From contig BBRT01000144.1 of the NCBI GenBank assembly GCA_001417715.1, positions 1 to 44,960 on the forward strand: a DNA stretch of 44,960 nt, in the 5' to 3' direction. The notes beneath the pieces are model-generated. The model was given only the letters and a program-made list of their open reading frames with translations, was not told where the DNA came from and did no database searches. This document shows positions 24,241-32,191 of the stretch, one piece after another (within the stretch, counting starts at the first letter, position 1; the number at the start of each line of letters is the position of its first letter). Both the position numbers and the translations under genes were made by a program. The DNA is from Candidatus Symbiothrix dinenymphae (lineage in GTDB: Bacteria; Bacteroidota; Bacteroidia; Bacteroidales; Azobacteroidaceae).

Positions 24241-25319
24241 TGAAAAAGAGAACAAATATAATAAAAACAATCGTCATTGCGTGCCTACTGGTAACCGGTA
24301 ACTGGTCACCGGTAACTGCCCAAAAAGCAGTCATCAGTGCCTCCATCGACACCGCCCAAATGCTGATTGGCGAGCAAAGAAAGATTCATTTAAACATTGC
24401 AGCCAACAAGGAGGCACGTCTGCAACTGCCGCTCATCACCGACACGCTGACGGCAGGCGTGGAAGTGTTGGAAATTTCCAAATTCGACACCACCGACATC
24501 GGCAACAACCGGATGCAAATCGAATATGACTACCTTGTAACTTCGTTCGACTCTGCTCTTTACCTCCTGCCGCCGTTCGTGCTGATTGAAAAATTAGACA
24601 CGGCTTATTCGCAACGATTGGCTCTGAAAGTGTCTTCGATGCCGGTGGATACCACTTCGATGCAGTTTTTCGACATCAAAGATGTGATGAAGCCCGAATT
24701 TGTGTGGAAAGATTACGCAGCTCCGGTAGCGTACAGTCTTTTGGCAATTTTGCTGATTGCCGCGATTGTGTATGTGATTTATCGCCGCAAAAAGAACAAG
24801 CCGCTCATTCCGCTACCCAAGAAAGAGAAGGTAGTGATACCACCTCATATTCAAGCAATTAAGGCATTGGATGAAATCAAGTCCGAAAAATTGTGGCAAC
24901 AAGGGAAGGAAAAAGAATTTCATTCGCAAGTGTCGGAGGTGCTGCGTGAATACATCGAGGGACGTTTCGGCATCAACGCCATGGAACAGGTGTCCGGCGA
25001 AATTCTGGATGCGGTGCGCGGGCTAAGCGAAGTGGGCGAACTCTACAACAATCTGAAACAGTTGCTATTAACAGCAGATTTAGTAAAATTCGCCAAATAC
25101 CGCCCAATGCCCGACGAAAACGAAACCAGCATCACAAACGCCTACCTGTTTGTGAACAAAACAGCACCACAGCCCGTTCCTGAACAGGGGATTGCGGGTC
25201 AAGCCCGCAATGACGACAATGCCGCCACAGCCCGCAATGACAGTACGGCACCAGCCCGCAATGACGACAATGCCGCCACAGCCCGCAATGAAAAAAAACT
25301 CATAACTCATAACTCATAA
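24240..25319 (+). CDS. Bat-operon membrane protein (DUF4381-like)
   Basis: Encodes 359 residues. A signal sequence (about 8-27) is partly encoded by a heptamer array (LLVTGNWSPVTAQ). Residues 28-160 form a BatD-like exported beta domain (EQRKIHLNIAANKEARLQLP). A transmembrane helix lies at 163-181. A cytoplasmic helical domain follows (DEIKSEKLWQQGKEKEFHSQ, VLREYIEGRFGINAMEQ) as in DUF4381. From about residue 317 the tail is made of REP sequence ([18 protein letters not shown]...) and ends in a TCATAAC heptamer array (KLITHNS*). It sits between DUF58 and batA, where a protein of this type is usual. The native C-terminus probably ended near NAYLFVNKT. Confidence 0.82.
   Translation: MKKRTNIIKTIVIACLLVTGNWSPVTAQKAVISASIDTAQMLIGEQRKIHLNIAANKEARLQLPLITDTLTAGVEVLEISKFDTTDIGNNRMQIEYDYLVTSFDSALYLLPPFVLIEKLDTAYSQRLALKVSSMPVDTTSMQFFDIKDVMKPEFVWKDYAAPVAYSLLAILLIAAIVYVIYRRKKNKPLIPLPKKEKVVIPPHIQAIKALDEIKSEKLWQQGKEKEFHSQVSEVLREYIEGRFGINAMEQVSGEILDAVRGLSEVGELYNNLKQLLLTADLVKFAKYRPMPDENETSITNAYLFVNKTAPQPVPEQGIAGQARNDDNAATARNDSTAPARNDDNAATARNEKKLITHNS
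24285..24317. repeat. Heptamer array TGGTAAC inside a signal-peptide coding region
   Basis: Units TGGTAAC, CGGTAAC, TGGTCAC, CGGTAAC. The third unit carries A-to-C, turning what would be an in-frame TAA stop (24306-24308) into TCA. Encodes LVTGNWSPVT. Confidence 0.93.
25184..25292. repeat. REP-type repeats at the end of the Bat-operon membrane gene
   Basis: One complete arm (GGGGATTGCGGGTCAAGCCC-GCAATGAC) followed by three shortened copies ending AGCCCGCAATGA, alternating with GACAATGCCGCCAC (twice) and GTACGGCACC. All are in frame. Confidence 0.92.
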
Positions 25320-25320
25320 C
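25298..25320. repeat. Heptamer array, ACTCATA (TCATAAC) family
   Basis: Three units read as CTC ATA ACT CAT AAC TCA TAA. It supplies LITHNS and the stop codon of the membrane protein and ends 4 bp before the batA ATG. Confidence 0.94.
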
Positions 25321-25324
25321 TAAG

Positions 25325-26311
25325 ATGGTATTTGCTAATCCACATTGCTTCCTACTCCTGCTACTGCTCATTCCGATGATTGGGTGGTATATATGGAAAC
25401 TGCGCACCGCACAGGCTACGATGCGCCTCGCCTCTTCGGAGGGTTTTGCGAAAACGAAAAAGACGTTTCGGCTCTATTTATGGCACGTGCCGTTTGTGTT
25501 GCGACTGCTGACGGTGGTGTGTGTCATCATTGCGCTGGCACGTCCGCAGAGTACTAACAGTTGGAACACGTCCACTACGGAGGGTATCGACATCATGATG
25601 ACGATTGATGTTTCGACCTCCATGCTGGCTGAAGACTTGAAACCCAACCGGTTAGGTGCCGCAAAAGATGTTGCTGCCACGTTTATCAGCGGGCGGCAAA
25701 CCGACAACATCGGCTTGGTGGTGTTTGCCGGCGAAAGTTTCACGCAGTGTCCGCTCACAACCGACCATGCGGTGCTTCTGAACCTGCTGAAAGACATCCG
25801 CTGCGGCATTATCGAAGACGGCACCGCCATCGGACACGGCTTGGCAACGGCTGTCACGCGCCTGAAAGAAAGTGATGCGAAGTCCAAAATCATCATTTTG
25901 CTGACGGACGGCACCAACAATCGCGGCGAAATAGCCCCCACCACAGCGGCAGAATTGGCAAAAGCCTATTCTATTCGTGTCTATACTGTGGGGGTGGGTA
26001 CACAAGGCACGGCACCCTATCCGATGCCCACTCACGGAGGTGGTGTGCGCTATCAAAACATACCGGTGGAAATTGACGAAAATGCGCTGACAAAAATTGC
26101 ACAACTAACTGACGGACAGTATTTTCGCGCCACCAACAATGCAGCTTTGAAACGCATCTACGAAGAAATCGACCAATTGGAAAAAACAAAGATGAGCGTT
26201 CAAGAATACAGCAAAAAACAGGAGGAATACCTACTGTTTGCGCTCGCCGGACTCCTCCTGTTATTGTTTGAAATGCTGCTCCGCTACACCGTGTTGCGGC
26301 ATATCCCCTAA
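25325..26311 (+). CDS. batA: BatA-like VWA-domain membrane protein
   Basis: Encodes 328 residues. Two N-terminal helices (about 8-24 and 57-73), a VWA domain with the MIDAS motif DVSTS at 95-99, and a C-terminal helix (about 302-322) give the BatA layout. Conserved phrases are EDLKPNRLGAAKDVA, VVFAGESFTQCPLTTDH and ILLTDGTNN. The Bat proteins were linked to aerotolerance in Bacteroides. Here the gene ends the operon: batB, batC and batD, which usually follow, are not present, and the next gene lies on the opposite strand with its stop directly abutting (26311/26312). Confidence 0.93.
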   Translation: MVFANPHCFLLLLLLIPMIGWYIWKLRTAQATMRLASSEGFAKTKKTFRLYLWHVPFVLRLLTVVCVIIALARPQSTNSWNTSTTEGIDIMMTIDVSTSMLAEDLKPNRLGAAKDVAATFISGRQTDNIGLVVFAGESFTQCPLTTDHAVLLNLLKDIRCGIIEDGTAIGHGLATAVTRLKESDAKSKIIILLTDGTNNRGEIAPTTAAELAKAYSIRVYTVGVGTQGTAPYPMPTHGGGVRYQNIPVEIDENALTKIAQLTDGQYFRATNNAALKRIYEEIDQLEKTKMSVQEYSKKQEEYLLFALAGLLLLLFEMLLRYTVLRHIP

Positions 26312-27247
26312 TTATAAGGGCATTTCCCAGCCGTTCACGAGAATTTGAATGTACGCTGTTTCTTCGTAGCCGTATCTGAGATTTATCCTAATCTGCGGGG
26401 TTGTCTTCGACAGGTTGTCCCACAACTTTTGAGAGTTCAGGAGTAGGTATGTTCCCGCACCGGCGTTTAATTTGTCGCCTATGTGAAGTGTAATAGCTTT
26501 ATAATCATCTTCTTGCAGAAAAGGTAAATTAAATGTTAGCACCTTTCGGTCGGTCTCAAGGTCACCGAATGCTATTTTGGAATCAAATGTATAGTCACTC
26601 GACTGGTCCTCGGTATTATTAGGGTCTGCATCACGTTGCCGATATGGTTGGTCGATTGTTCCAAAATCATTGGTAAATCTATCAAACATTATTTCGTTAG
26701 GCAGAGGACGCACCGTTACAGTAGGAAGTGCCCGAGGAGTTTCAGTACCGTCATAATTTTTCTCATCGGTCACAAATATCTGCAACTGAATATGGGCTTG
26801 TACAAAGTCAATCGTCGGATAGATTTTCCCGGAGAAAGGCACAGTTATGTCTTTCTTCGCAAAATAAATTGGGTCCATATTTTTTACATATCCCCCGTCA
26901 CCCTCCTTAGCTCTAAGTTTAGCGGGACTTTCCGAAAAGTCATATTCTATGTGCTCGCCCACGTTAGCCCAAAAAACAAGCGTGTAGTTACCTTGTTCCA
27001 AGCGAAATTTTTGTCTGTCAGACATTGGCATATTGGGAAGTAAATTGCCTTCTTCATTGTAAACGAAAATATCTATCTTATCAATGACTTCTGTATAAGA
27101 AGTGGCATAAGTGCTGTGATATCTGTTATTGCCACTGAATGTATATTGAAGTTCAATATTTTCACAATTGGGGTCGTAGTCGTCACTGATACACCCGCAA
27201 AGCGAGAAACTCAACGCAAACAAACTTAATTTTTTTAACACTTTCAT
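26312..27247 (-). CDS. FimB/Mfa2-family fimbrial anchor lipoprotein
   Basis: Encodes 311 residues. The signal peptide ends in a lipobox (SLCGC, Cys19). The body fits the FimB/Mfa2 (Mfa-like) family: VIDKIDIFVYNEEGNLL, FRLEQGNYTLVFWANVGEH, and the C-terminal IRINLRYGYEETAYIQILVNGW. Such proteins anchor or cap type V fimbriae. No fimbrillin gene is adjacent, so its partner is elsewhere. Promoter TACCTTTG at 27284-27291 with TTTG 20 bp upstream. It converges with batA with no gap. Confidence 0.82.
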   Translation of the reverse strand: MKVLKKLSLFALSFSLCGCISDDYDPNCENIELQYTFSGNNRYHSTYATSYTEVIDKIDIFVYNEEGNLLPNMPMSDRQKFRLEQGNYTLVFWANVGEHIEYDFSESPAKLRAKEGDGGYVKNMDPIYFAKKDITVPFSGKIYPTIDFVQAHIQLQIFVTDEKNYDGTETPRALPTVTVRPLPNEIMFDRFTNDFGTIDQPYRQRDADPNNTEDQSSDYTFDSKIAFGDLETDRKVLTFNLPFLQEDDYKAITLHIGDKLNAGAGTYLLLNSQKLWDNLSKTTPQIRINLRYGYEETAYIQILVNGWEMPL

Positions 27248-27283
27248 ACTGCAAACAATTTATATTTTACTTTTTTCAGCCCG

Positions 27284-27315
27284 CAAAGGTACAACATTTT
27301 TTTTAATTAACCAAA
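27284..27315 (-). promoter_or_regulatory. Promoter of the FimB/Mfa2 lipoprotein gene
   Basis: Minus-strand TACCTTTG at 27284-27291 and TTTG at 27312-27315, spacer 20 bp. A complete match to the Bacteroidetes promoter. Confidence 0.8.
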
Positions 27316-27328
27316 TATCAACAACTTT

Positions 27329-27904
27329 TCAACATTCATCGCCGCAAGAAAGTGCTTCTTTTTGCAGGACAAGATAGGCGTTTTGTGCTGCCGACATATT
27401 TTTCACACGTTGTGCATACACTTGTCGTTCCGTGTTGTTGATGCCCGGCGTGCGTAAAGTGTTTCTGAGTCGTGTAACATGCGATGCGGCAGCAATGTGG
27501 AAGGCATCCTTGGGACTATTGTGATGGCGATATTTGCGATGGCGGGGCCATGACGTTTCGGCATTTTGGTATGCCACAGGGTTTTGCACAGTGACAAGTA
27601 CTCTTAGCGCATCATCAAAGGATGCAAGTGCCGCAGATAAACTGGATGCCACCATGGGCTCAACAGAATATCGCAGTTCCTCGGTAATGAATGCGTGTTC
27701 TGCAAGTATTACCATTTCCAACTCACTGGAAACATTGTCGTGCACTTCGTTGAATACATCCAATGCAGTTGACAACCCGCGCATCAACGCAATTCGTCCT
27801 TCGCTGTTACTAACTTCGGAAGCAAGTTTTTTCCGTCCAAAGTCAATATTATCCACGCTTTGGACAATACTAATGAGTAAGCCACGCTTTTCCATACTCT
27901 TCAT
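27329..27904 (-). CDS. Hypothetical helical protein (orphan cassette, second gene)
   Basis: Encodes 191 residues, or 188 from the ATG at 27895. No signal peptide, no membrane helix and no family that I recognise. It is largely helical (SSELEMVILAEHAFITEELR, SLSAALASFDDALRVLV). A His/Arg-rich patch WPRHRKYRHHNSPKDAFHIA and a C-terminal CGDEC pair are visible. It overlaps the upstream 77-residue gene by 35 bp (26 if the second ATG is used), so the two are translationally coupled. No RelE, PIN or HEPN motif could be assigned with confidence. Confidence 0.65.
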   Translation of the reverse strand: MKSMEKRGLLISIVQSVDNIDFGRKKLASEVSNSEGRIALMRGLSTALDVFNEVHDNVSSELEMVILAEHAFITEELRYSVEPMVASSLSAALASFDDALRVLVTVQNPVAYQNAETSWPRHRKYRHHNSPKDAFHIAAASHVTRLRNTLRTPGINNTERQVYAQRVKNMSAAQNAYLVLQKEALSCGDEC

Positions 27905-28103
27905 CCGCTTCTGCCAAGTTTAACCCACTTTTCAGCAAAAAATCCACTCCGACTTTTTCCTTGCACCATTTTGCCAAATACGGTGCTATTGGAATTTGCA
28001 TCCGAAATTTTTGCGCCTCTTCTTTTTGCCCTGCATCTTCTAATGCCCAAATTTTCTGAAACATGGCGAACTTTTCATCCATTGTCATTATTTTGTGTTC
28101 CAT
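27870..28103 (-). CDS. Hypothetical small protein (orphan cassette, first gene)
   Basis: Encodes 77 residues, or 70-72 from the inner Met codons (MTMDEKFAMF). Acidic-helical start (KFAMFQKIWALEDAGQKEEA) and a conserved-looking tail (PIAPYLAKWCKEKVG, LNLAEADEEYGKAWL). I do not recognise the family. Promoter TACCTTTG at 28132-28139. The size, promoter and overlap with a larger partner resemble antitoxin-toxin or small-regulator pairs, but that is only context. Confidence 0.62.
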   Translation of the reverse strand: MEHKIMTMDEKFAMFQKIWALEDAGQKEEAQKFRMQIPIAPYLAKWCKEKVGVDFLLKSGLNLAEADEEYGKAWLTH

Positions 28104-28131
28104 ATCTGAAATATATTTACGTTACAGAAAG

Positions 28132-28139
28132 CAAAGGTA
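28132..28139 (-). promoter_or_regulatory. -7 element of the orphan-cassette promoter
   Basis: Minus-strand TACCTTTG, 28 bp before the ATG at 28103. Confidence 0.72.
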
Positions 28140-28167
28140 GATATTTTTTTTATAATTTCTCATGCAA

Positions 28168-29100
28168 TTAAAAATAAAACATTATCGAAATGTTTCCGCT
28201 TGGCGTAGTGTCAAGCCCTATGCTGTATGACGGCTTCGTTCCCGACCTTACGCGCTCTGTGGATTTATAGTATTCGCCATTTAGCATCTGCTCGCTTGTA
28301 TGTGCACCTTGTCCGCGAAACAAGCAACTAAACCCGATGCCAACTTCACCGCCGATAGAAATTTGAGACATCAAAAAATATTCTACACCCACAAAAGCAC
28401 CTAATCCTGCGTTGAATGCAGTGCCTGACTTTGTTTCAAGCACGCGAGAATCCACCTTGTCGAAGAATTCGCCTTCAAATCTCGTTGTTGTAGTGGGATT
28501 TTGGTTTAGATAGTCCATCTTATTTCCGTAGTCATAAGTGGTGGTGCCACCATTATAGCCCAACAGCAATTCTACACCATAAAATCCTTGCAACCGATTG
28601 GAGCCTCTTCGCCATTCATATCCTAAATGGAGAGTGATGTCGCTTTCAGATACGCTCTTGGTATCAACAGTTGTCGCATTGGGGTTCACTCCAAGAGCGG
28701 ACTCATCGGGTACTGTTTGTTTATACTCGTCAGTCCGAAACTTCAAGTCCAATTTGGCGCGAATAGCCAGGCTGTTGGCAATAAAATACTTCCCATAAAT
28801 GCCAACAACGCTACCAAATGAGGCGTCATCGTTACCAAATGAGGGTGCAGCGTTCGTCGAAGTTGCTCCATTAAACGCATTACCCAAGTACTTAAAAATG
28901 GGGCTTGCATCAATCCCAAACGCAATATCACCCGCTTGGGGAGTATGCGGTATGGGTATGGAAACTTCTTCCGGCTCCGGTGTCGGCTCCGGTGTTATGC
29001 GTGCTACTGTTGGAAGTGCTGGTTGGGTTATCCTCTGTGCCTCAGCAGTCAATAAACTAAAACCAAACCACGCGAATGCTACTATTACTATTTTTTTCAT
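28168..29100 (-). CDS. Outer-membrane beta-barrel protein
   Basis: Encodes 310 residues. A signal peptide (MKKIVIVAFAWFGFSLLTAEAQ) is followed by a Pro/Glu linker (TPEPTPEPEE, about 37-48) and then alternating amphipathic strands (YGKYFIANSLAIRAKLDLKF, DITLHLGYEWRRGSNRL, FNAGLGAFVGVEYFLMS). It ends in Phe (ISIMFYF), as outer-membrane barrels do. About eight to ten strands are expected. The ligand is unknown. It lies 6 bp downstream of a lipoprotein gene and appears to be the last gene of the glycogen synthase-phosphorylase run. Confidence 0.8.
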   Translation of the reverse strand: MKKIVIVAFAWFGFSLLTAEAQRITQPALPTVARITPEPTPEPEEVSIPIPHTPQAGDIAFGIDASPIFKYLGNAFNGATSTNAAPSFGNDDASFGSVVGIYGKYFIANSLAIRAKLDLKFRTDEYKQTVPDESALGVNPNATTVDTKSVSESDITLHLGYEWRRGSNRLQGFYGVELLLGYNGGTTTYDYGNKMDYLNQNPTTTTRFEGEFFDKVDSRVLETKSGTAFNAGLGAFVGVEYFLMSQISIGGEVGIGFSCLFRGQGAHTSEQMLNGEYYKSTERVRSGTKPSYSIGLDTTPSGNISIMFYF

Positions 29101-29106
29101 GATGAA

Positions 29107-29601
29107 TTATTTTTTTAATATTGATATTTCCTGTTTGTTAATGGATTGGGCAACTCCGACCGGGTTGAGCAGAAAGAATAGGTCTTCTGTTGGGCTACCG
29201 TCGGATTGGATGTCAACAAAAGCAGGGCTTAACAAAAATTGCTTCTTTTCAACTGTAATTGGAAAAGCGGTAATTTCAACCTCTATAGCGTTTCCGCTTT
29301 TAAGGGTTGGCAATCTTTTTGTGTAACGCCCGTCTGCACCTACGGCTGTTGTGTCCAGATAATTACCCTCGTAAGGTGGTAGATCCAAATCTATGTAGGG
29401 AATGCTAAAATACAGGATTGTCCCTTTTGGAACAACGCCAACAAAACTACCATCGGCACCTGCTAATTGCGCCGTCCCACTTACTGTGGCTTTTGTAAAA
29501 AACTTATTTACATCAACAGCCTGCGCAGGGTCTGTGTTGTCGCAGCTGTTGAAAGTAAGCACTGATGCAGCAATGGCTGCAAAATAAACTGTTTTTTTCA
29601 T
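29107..29601 (-). CDS. Hypothetical lipoprotein
   Basis: Encodes 164 residues with a lipoprotein signal (FNSC, Cys20). The mature part looks like a single beta-sandwich domain: KATVSGTAQLAGADGSFVG, KGTILYFSIPYIDLD and GNAIEVEITAFPITVEKKQF. Such domains occur in carboxypeptidase-regulatory-like or fimbrial lipoproteins, but I cannot assign one. It starts 13 bp after the phosphorylase stop and 6 bp before the barrel gene, so it probably works with the barrel. Confidence 0.68.
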   Translation of the reverse strand: MKKTVYFAAIAASVLTFNSCDNTDPAQAVDVNKFFTKATVSGTAQLAGADGSFVGVVPKGTILYFSIPYIDLDLPPYEGNYLDTTAVGADGRYTKRLPTLKSGNAIEVEITAFPITVEKKQFLLSPAFVDIQSDGSPTEDLFFLLNPVGVAQSINKQEISILKK

Positions 29602-29614
29602 TATAACTTTATTT

Positions 29615-32179
29615 TTAAATATTAATCCATTTTACATAAGCAAAGTCCATGCGGTGCGGGATGTCCTCATGGTAGGGATAAATTCGGATGCCGAAACGGA
29701 ATTTGCCCGCCTCTTCGGCTATGATGCGCGTTGAGAAATAGCGAAGGGTGCCTTCACGCTTGTCCCAACGGACGGAACTGACTCGGAAGTTATCGACCCC
29801 GGTTGCCACATCTGTCTGAACAGAAACGAGTTCCAAGCCCAAACTGCCGTGCAAATTGTGCTTGTCAACCACCACTTCCACGCCCACCGAATCGCCCACT
29901 TCGATGCCGCGTATCCATGTGTGTTCGTCGTATTTGACGGACACCACTTCGATTTCGTCCCAATGTGTGGCCACCTCCTCTTTCCACGCTGCGAGTTCTT
30001 TCGCTTTGGCGAAGTCGTTGGCTGCCAGCATCTTGGAGCGTTCTGCCAAACCGGAATAAAAACGCTTGTCATAATCGTCAAACATCCGCTTAGTGGTGTA
30101 ATGCGGCGCAATTTGTGCAATCGAATTTTTGATGTATCTCACCCATTCTGACGAATAGTTTTTCGCATCTTTCTTGTAATACAGCGGGATAATCTCTTTT
30201 TCGAGCATGGAATAAATCGTGGCAGCATCCAACTGGTCTTGGTATTGTTGATTTTCGTAGCTGCGTTTGTCGGTCAATGCCCAACCCGCCTCTTTGCGAT
30301 AGCCCTCGTACCACCAACCGTCTAATACAGAGAAGTTTAACACGCCGTTCATCTGTGCTTTTTCGCCCGATGTGCCGGATGCTTCCAGCGGGCGCGTCGG
30401 CGTATTGAGCCAAATATCGACCCCCGACACAAGGCGTTTTGCCAAGCGCATATCGTAATTTTCGAGAAAGATGATTTTGCCCAAAAATTCGGGGCGGCGC
30501 GACACTTCCACGATGTGTTTTATCAACGCCTGCCCTCCACCATCGGCAGGGTGCGCTTTCCCCGTGAAAATCACCTGCACCGGACACTCCGGATTGTTCA
30601 GGATTGCCGCCAGCCTGTCCAAATCAGTGAACAGCAGATGCGCCCGTTTGTAAGTCGCAAATCGGCGCCCAAAGCCAATCAACAAGGCATTGGGGTCAAT
30701 TTTGTCAAGGATAGAAACCACTTTGGAGGGGTCGCCCTGATTTTTCAGCCAGTTTTCTGTAAACGACTCGCGGATGTATTTGACCAAGCGATTTTTCATT
30801 GTCATGCGCACCTCCCAAATTTCTTCGTCGGGAATGTCATAGACTTTTTCCCAGATTTTGGGATTCGACTGGTCGTTGTAAAAGTTCTTGTCAAAATATT
30901 TTTCGTAGCATTTGCGCCATTCCGAGGCAGCCCAAGTGGGCATGTGAACGCCATTCGTAACATAGCCCACATGCAATTCTTGCGGTTCATAGCCTTTCCA
31001 AACAGGTGCAAACATGTTTTTCGACACTTCGCCGTGCAAATACGACACGCCATTGGCGTTGAGGCAAGTGTTGAGCGCAAACACGCTCATCGAAAATTTC
31101 TCATCGCTGCCCGGATTGGCACGTCCCATATCCATTAAATCTTGCCACGAAATCCCCAATTTGTCGGGGAAATGGCTCATATATTTCTTGAACAAAGGCT
31201 CTTCAAAATAGTCGTGACCTGCCGGCACAGGCGTGTGACAGGTGTATAAAGCCGAAGCGCGCACCACCTCCATCGCCTCATTGAAACTCAACCCGCCCGC
31301 GATGTAATCCGCCAAACGTTGCGCATTTATCAACGCCGCATGACCCTCATTGCAATGATAGACCTGCTTTTTGATGCCCAAATGGTTGAGCAGCATGATG
31401 CCGCCAACGCCCAAAAGATATTCCTGCTTGAGGCGGTGCTCATTGTCGCCACCGTACAACTGAGCCGTGATAGAACGGTCCCATTCGCTGTTTTGAGGCA
31501 AATCGGTGTCCAACAAATAGAGTTTCACGCGACCTACATTCACCGCCCAAACGTGTGCTTTGACGGCAAACGCATTGTATGGAATTTCCAGCACCAGCGG
31601 TTTATGGCGGTCGTTAAGTACCTGTTCGATAGGCAGTTTGTCAAAATCCTGTGCCTCATAATTGGCAATTTGCTGACCCTCCAGCGACAACGACTGCGTG
31701 AAATAGCCGTAGCGATACAAAAACCCAACCGCTGTCAAATCGGCATGCACATCGCTCGCCTCCTTGATATAGTCGCCCGCCAAAATGCCCAACCCGCCTG
31801 AATAGATTTTCAGAACATTAGACAGCCCATATTCCATGCTGAAATAGGCTATGCCGGGGATTTTTTTGCTGTACGGCTCGTCCATATAGGCGCGAAACTT
31901 TTTATACACGGCATTGATGCTCGCCATGGCATCGTGGTCTTTCAAAATAGCCTCATACTGCGACACCGTCAAACTTTGCAGCATGAGTACCGGATTGCCT
32001 TCGGTGTATTCCCACAAGTCTTTGTTCAAACGGGAAAACATCTCGGTGGCTTCGTAGTTCCACACCCACCACAAGTTGCGGGCGATTTCGTCCAGCACTT
32101 TCAACTCCTGCGGCAGTTTGGCTCGCACACTGCCTTCTCTCCAAACGCCCTCATTGGCGTAACTCGCTTTGATTTTCAT
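29615..32179 (-). CDS. glgP: Alpha-glucan phosphorylase (GT35, DUF3417-containing)
   Basis: Encodes 854 residues. The N-terminal DUF3417-type region ([20 protein letters not shown]) and phosphorylase body ([37 protein letters not shown]) fit the short alpha-glucan phosphorylases. The pyridoxal-phosphate site is [10 protein letters not shown] at about 598-607, followed by [13 protein letters not shown]. It releases glucose 1-phosphate from glycogen. It starts 12 bp after the glycogen synthase gene, so both directions of glycogen metabolism are in one transcript. No branching enzyme or ADP-glucose pyrophosphorylase is in the window. Confidence 0.94.
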   Translation of the reverse strand: MKIKASYANEGVWREGSVRAKLPQELKVLDEIARNLWWVWNYEATEMFSRLNKDLWEYTEGNPVLMLQSLTVSQYEAILKDHDAMASINAVYKKFRAYMDEPYSKKIPGIAYFSMEYGLSNVLKIYSGGLGILAGDYIKEASDVHADLTAVGFLYRYGYFTQSLSLEGQQIANYEAQDFDKLPIEQVLNDRHKPLVLEIPYNAFAVKAHVWAVNVGRVKLYLLDTDLPQNSEWDRSITAQLYGGDNEHRLKQEYLLGVGGIMLLNHLGIKKQVYHCNEGHAALINAQRLADYIAGGLSFNEAMEVVRASALYTCHTPVPAGHDYFEEPLFKKYMSHFPDKLGISWQDLMDMGRANPGSDEKFSMSVFALNTCLNANGVSYLHGEVSKNMFAPVWKGYEPQELHVGYVTNGVHMPTWAASEWRKCYEKYFDKNFYNDQSNPKIWEKVYDIPDEEIWEVRMTMKNRLVKYIRESFTENWLKNQGDPSKVVSILDKIDPNALLIGFGRRFATYKRAHLLFTDLDRLAAILNNPECPVQVIFTGKAHPADGGGQALIKHIVEVSRRPEFLGKIIFLENYDMRLAKRLVSGVDIWLNTPTRPLEASGTSGEKAQMNGVLNFSVLDGWWYEGYRKEAGWALTDKRSYENQQYQDQLDAATIYSMLEKEIIPLYYKKDAKNYSSEWVRYIKNSIAQIAPHYTTKRMFDDYDKRFYSGLAERSKMLAANDFAKAKELAAWKEEVATHWDEIEVVSVKYDEHTWIRGIEVGDSVGVEVVVDKHNLHGSLGLELVSVQTDVATGVDNFRVSSVRWDKREGTLRYFSTRIIAEEAGKFRFGIRIYPYHEDIPHRMDFAYVKWINI

Positions 32180-32191
32180 CTGTTTATAATT

